Positions 23,320 through 24,926 of a stretch of 24,926 nucleotides of DNA are shown piece by piece. Every line of letters starts with the position of its first letter. Within the stretch, counting starts at the first letter, position 1. The notes below the pieces were generated by a model that had not been told where the DNA came from, ran no database searches, and saw nothing but the letters and a program-made list of their open reading frames with translations. The translations under genes were made by a program, and so were the position numbers. The DNA lies in contig CAZKTU010000081.1 in assembly GCA_964555675.1 (NCBI GenBank), positions 1 through 24,926 on the forward strand, read 5' to 3'. Source of the stretch: CAIWXH01 sp964555675. Its GTDB lineage: Bacteria > Chloroflexota > Chloroflexia > Chloroflexales > Chloroflexaceae.

Positions 23320-24882
23320 TCACTCGACCGTCAGGTCGAAATCCACCTCGAAGGTACGCCCCCACGGCAGCCTCACGCTGCCCGGGGTGATGCTGTAGCG
23401 CCCGGCGAAGCCCGGCAGGCGGTCGATCAGCTCGCCCAGGCGCGCCTCGATCCGCCCCCGCGTCGCCTCGACCTGCGCGGGGGTCTGCGGGTCGTGAGAG
23501 CCCGTCGCCGTGCGCAGCCACTCGCGCACCTCGGCCCGCACCAGGTGCTGGTAGCCCCAGTCCTCGAGCAGACGGTGGAGCAGCAGCCGTTCGTGGGCCG
23601 CGCGCCCCGCGGGCGTCTCGCACAGCAGGGCCGTGAAGCCCTGGGCCACTGTCGTGCCGAGCGTATTGCCGGCGGTATTCCAGGCCCCGTAGGCCGCCAG
23701 GCCGCTCAGGTCGAGCGCGCCGAGCATCAGCTCGACCAGGGCAGGGTCGGCCCCGTTCGGGTAGGCCACGTCGGCAATCGCGGCCAGGCCGCTGTCGCCC
23801 TGCATCACCCTGCCGGCCTCGGCCACCAACGTCGTCAGCGCCCCGAGCCGGGCGTCTCGCTCGGCCGCCCCGTGCTCGAGCGCCCACTCGGCGCGGCGGG
23901 CCACGGGCGCGTTCACACCGAGCCAGAGGTCGGCCTCGCCCGCCGTCAGCCGCCCGCCCGCCGCCTGCACCTGCCGCTCCACGCTCAGGCTGATCGGCCC
24001 GTCCTCGTAGGCGGCCACCAGCGCGGCGCCCTCGGCGGGCGCGTAGTGTACCGCCACCGTCGGGCTTACACCCGCCCGCTCGTTCAGCAGGCGCGCCACC
24101 AGCGCGCAGGCCACCTCGTCGGCCCCGGGGTACATGAGGAGTGAAGGCTGAAGGCTGAAGGATGAAGGCTGAAGGCCGCCGGCCTGCGCTTCTGTGCCCG
24201 CCGCATGTCCGAGCAGGGCGGCCCACTGGGTCAGCCAGCCCTTCTCGGCCGAGGGCAGGCCGTAGGGGCTGGTGTCGTCCGAGCTGAGCACCAGCAGGTC
24301 GAGGGTGCCGTCATCGAGCAGGGCCAGGGCCGCCAGGTTGACGCTGTGGTTGCGCAGGCGGCGGCGCAGCATGTCGCGCCTGTGGTCGGCGGGGATGGCG
24401 GCCTCGAGGCCGGTCAGCTCGTCCTCCACGGCCTGGCCTTGCCGGCGTCGGTCGAGCAGCTGCGAGAGAGTGTAGAGCCGCTCGCCATACTCGGCCCAGT
24501 AGGGCGGCTCCTCGACGGCGTCGTTGGCGTTCGAGACCCGCGTCACCAGGCTGAAGGCGTAGATCGGCAGGCGCGGGTAGGCCCGGCGCAGCTCGCGCAG
24601 CAGGTCGAGCCGCCCGAGGACGGTGGCCGCGCTCTCGTCGCCGATGCGCGAGGCGATCAGGCCGCCGTAGCCCAAAAGCTCGAGCGAGACGATCAGCCCG
24701 TCGAGGCCGGCGGCCTCGGCCCGGAGCCACGCGCCCAGAGCCGCGCAGTCGGCGGGGCGCCGACGGGCGCTCAGGGCTGAGACCGGGGGCAAGCGCACCT
24801 GGGCGCCCGCGATCGCCGCGACCATCTGCGGGTAGCGCGTGTTCACCGGGCGCTCGTCGAGTGGCAGCAGACCGATCTTCAT
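23320..24882 (-). CDS. DUF4127 family protein
   Basis: This 520-residue protein of unknown function starts at ATG 24882, overlapping the stop of the preceding gene as ATGA. Family features are the N-terminal IGLLPLDERPVNTRYPQ (3-19), LIVSLELLGYGGLIASR, LLVLSSDDTSPYGLPSAEK and YPGADEVACALVARL. Conserved Asp, Arg, Ser and Asn residues suggest an enzyme, but no reaction is known to me. It lies 74 bases upstream of the substrate-binding lipoprotein gene and on the same strand, consistent with a role in amino-sugar metabolism. A heptamer tandem repeat interrupts it at 24142-24176, adding an LQPSSFSLQPS stretch just before the YPGADEV motif. The frame is kept, so the gene is probably functional. 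Confidence 0.88.
   Translation of the reverse strand: MKIGLLPLDERPVNTRYPQMVAAIAGAQVRLPPVSALSARRRPADCAALGAWLRAEAAGLDGLIVSLELLGYGGLIASRIGDESAATVLGRLDLLRELRRAYPRLPIYAFSLVTRVSNANDAVEEPPYWAEYGERLYTLSQLLDRRRQGQAVEDELTGLEAAIPADHRRDMLRRRLRNHSVNLAALALLDDGTLDLLVLSSDDTSPYGLPSAEKGWLTQWAALLGHAAGTEAQAGGLQPSSFSLQPSLLMYPGADEVACALVARLLNERAGVSPTVAVHYAPAEGAALVAAYEDGPISLSVERQVQAAGGRLTAGEADLWLGVNAPVARRAEWALEHGAAERDARLGALTTLVAEAGRVMQGDSGLAAIADVAYPNGADPALVELMLGALDLSGLAAYGAWNTAGNTLGTTVAQGFTALLCETPAGRAAHERLLLHRLLEDWGYQHLVRAEVREWLRTATGSHDPQTPAQVEATRGRIEARLGELIDRLPGFAGRYSITPGSVRLPWGRTFEVDFDLTVE
24142..24176. repeat. Five tandem TGAAGGC heptamers inside the DUF4127 gene
   Basis: TGAAGGC is repeated at 24142, 24149, 24156 (as TGAAGGA), 24163 and 24170. 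On the coding strand it reads GCCTTCA units and encodes LQPSSFSLQPS. A shorter relative (GAAGGCTGAAGG, from 10629) lies in the anti-sigma gene and encodes PSAFS. It resembles short tandemly repeated sequences that spread in some bacterial genomes. Confidence 0.85.
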
Positions 24883-24926
24883 GCCTGGGCCTGCATCCTT
24901 TCGATCTCCTGCACGCTGAACAGCAA
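24879..24926 (-). CDS. C-terminal end of an upstream gene, partial
   Basis: The frame ending at TGA 24881-24879 is open for 15 codons to the window edge (LLFSVQEIERMQAQA). Its stop overlaps the DUF4127 start as ATGA, the same coupling seen between the two permease genes, which supports a real upstream cistron of the same operon. Too little is visible to name it; a sugar kinase or regulator would fit the cluster, but this is a guess. Confidence 0.5.
   Translation of the reverse strand: MLFSVQEIERMQAQA

Noticed and set aside
23246..24226. N-terminal extension of the substrate-binding protein up to 24226
   Set aside because: The added part overlaps the DUF4127 gene, is Arg/Gly-rich, and would bury the lipoprotein signal that starts at 23245 behind a strong ribosome site.

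Overview
The window is very GC-rich DNA (around 70% GC by eye) with tightly packed, GC-third-position-biased genes. It most likely comes from a filamentous or Chloroflexales-like member of the Chloroflexota. Pointers are a BTAD/NB-ARC (AfsR-like) regulator, TPR-CHAT and FG-GAP proteins, a lipoprotein linker of the VEVEKPVEVVVTPTP type, and a secreted protein ending in IWLPAVSR, a tail I associate with exported proteins of this phylum. The phylum call is inference from protein style, not from a marker gene. No rRNA, tRNA, CRISPR array or insertion sequence was seen. No gap between genes exceeds about 165 bases.

Left part (1-5145): an AfsR/SARP-like regulator, cut by the window edge, is divergent from a 1170-residue secreted protein. 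That protein has FG-GAP-like calcium-loop repeats, an F5/8 type C (discoidin-like) domain and two Ser/Thr-rich beta segments. Between the two genes lie two perfect heptamers 11 bp apart, the geometry of a SARP binding site. A perfect 17-bp hairpin separates the secreted-protein gene from the next, convergent gene.

Middle part (5143-14291): this is the most unusual section. A protein with an HExxHx6D metalloprotease motif and a Met-turn-like SIM, resembling the CLCA protease domain, is divergent (72-bp gap) from a TPR-CHAT caspase-like protease with an intact His/Cys dyad. The CHAT gene runs tail-to-tail, with a 23-bp overlap, into a sigma factor/zinc-finger anti-sigma pair on the opposite strand. 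Upstream of the sigma factor, and divergent from it, is a protein fusing an HisKA-like helix (with no kinase ATPase domain), a receiver, a GAF domain, a coiled coil and a complete alpha/beta hydrolase. A CHAT protease beside a sigma/anti-sigma pair recalls the logic of the type III-E CRISPR 'Craspase' output (CHAT protease, Csx30, CASP-sigma), but no CRISPR component is visible here.

Right part (14307-24926): a lone Gfo/Idh/MocA oxidoreductase and a small membrane-anchored protein with a COG3743-like C-terminal domain are divergent from each other. From 24926 down to 16411 runs a minus-strand operon-like cluster for amino-sugar uptake and breakdown. In transcription order it holds the tail of an unknown gene, a DUF4127 protein, a lipoprotein substrate-binding protein, two ABC permeases, a GH3 (NagZ-type) glycosidase, a GlmS-like SIS isomerase/deaminase and a PIG-L/LmbE deacetylase. 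Together they suggest import of N-acetylhexosamine-containing oligosaccharides or glycosides, cleavage in the cytoplasm, deacetylation, and conversion of the aminosugar phosphate. No transporter ATPase or sugar kinase is in view.
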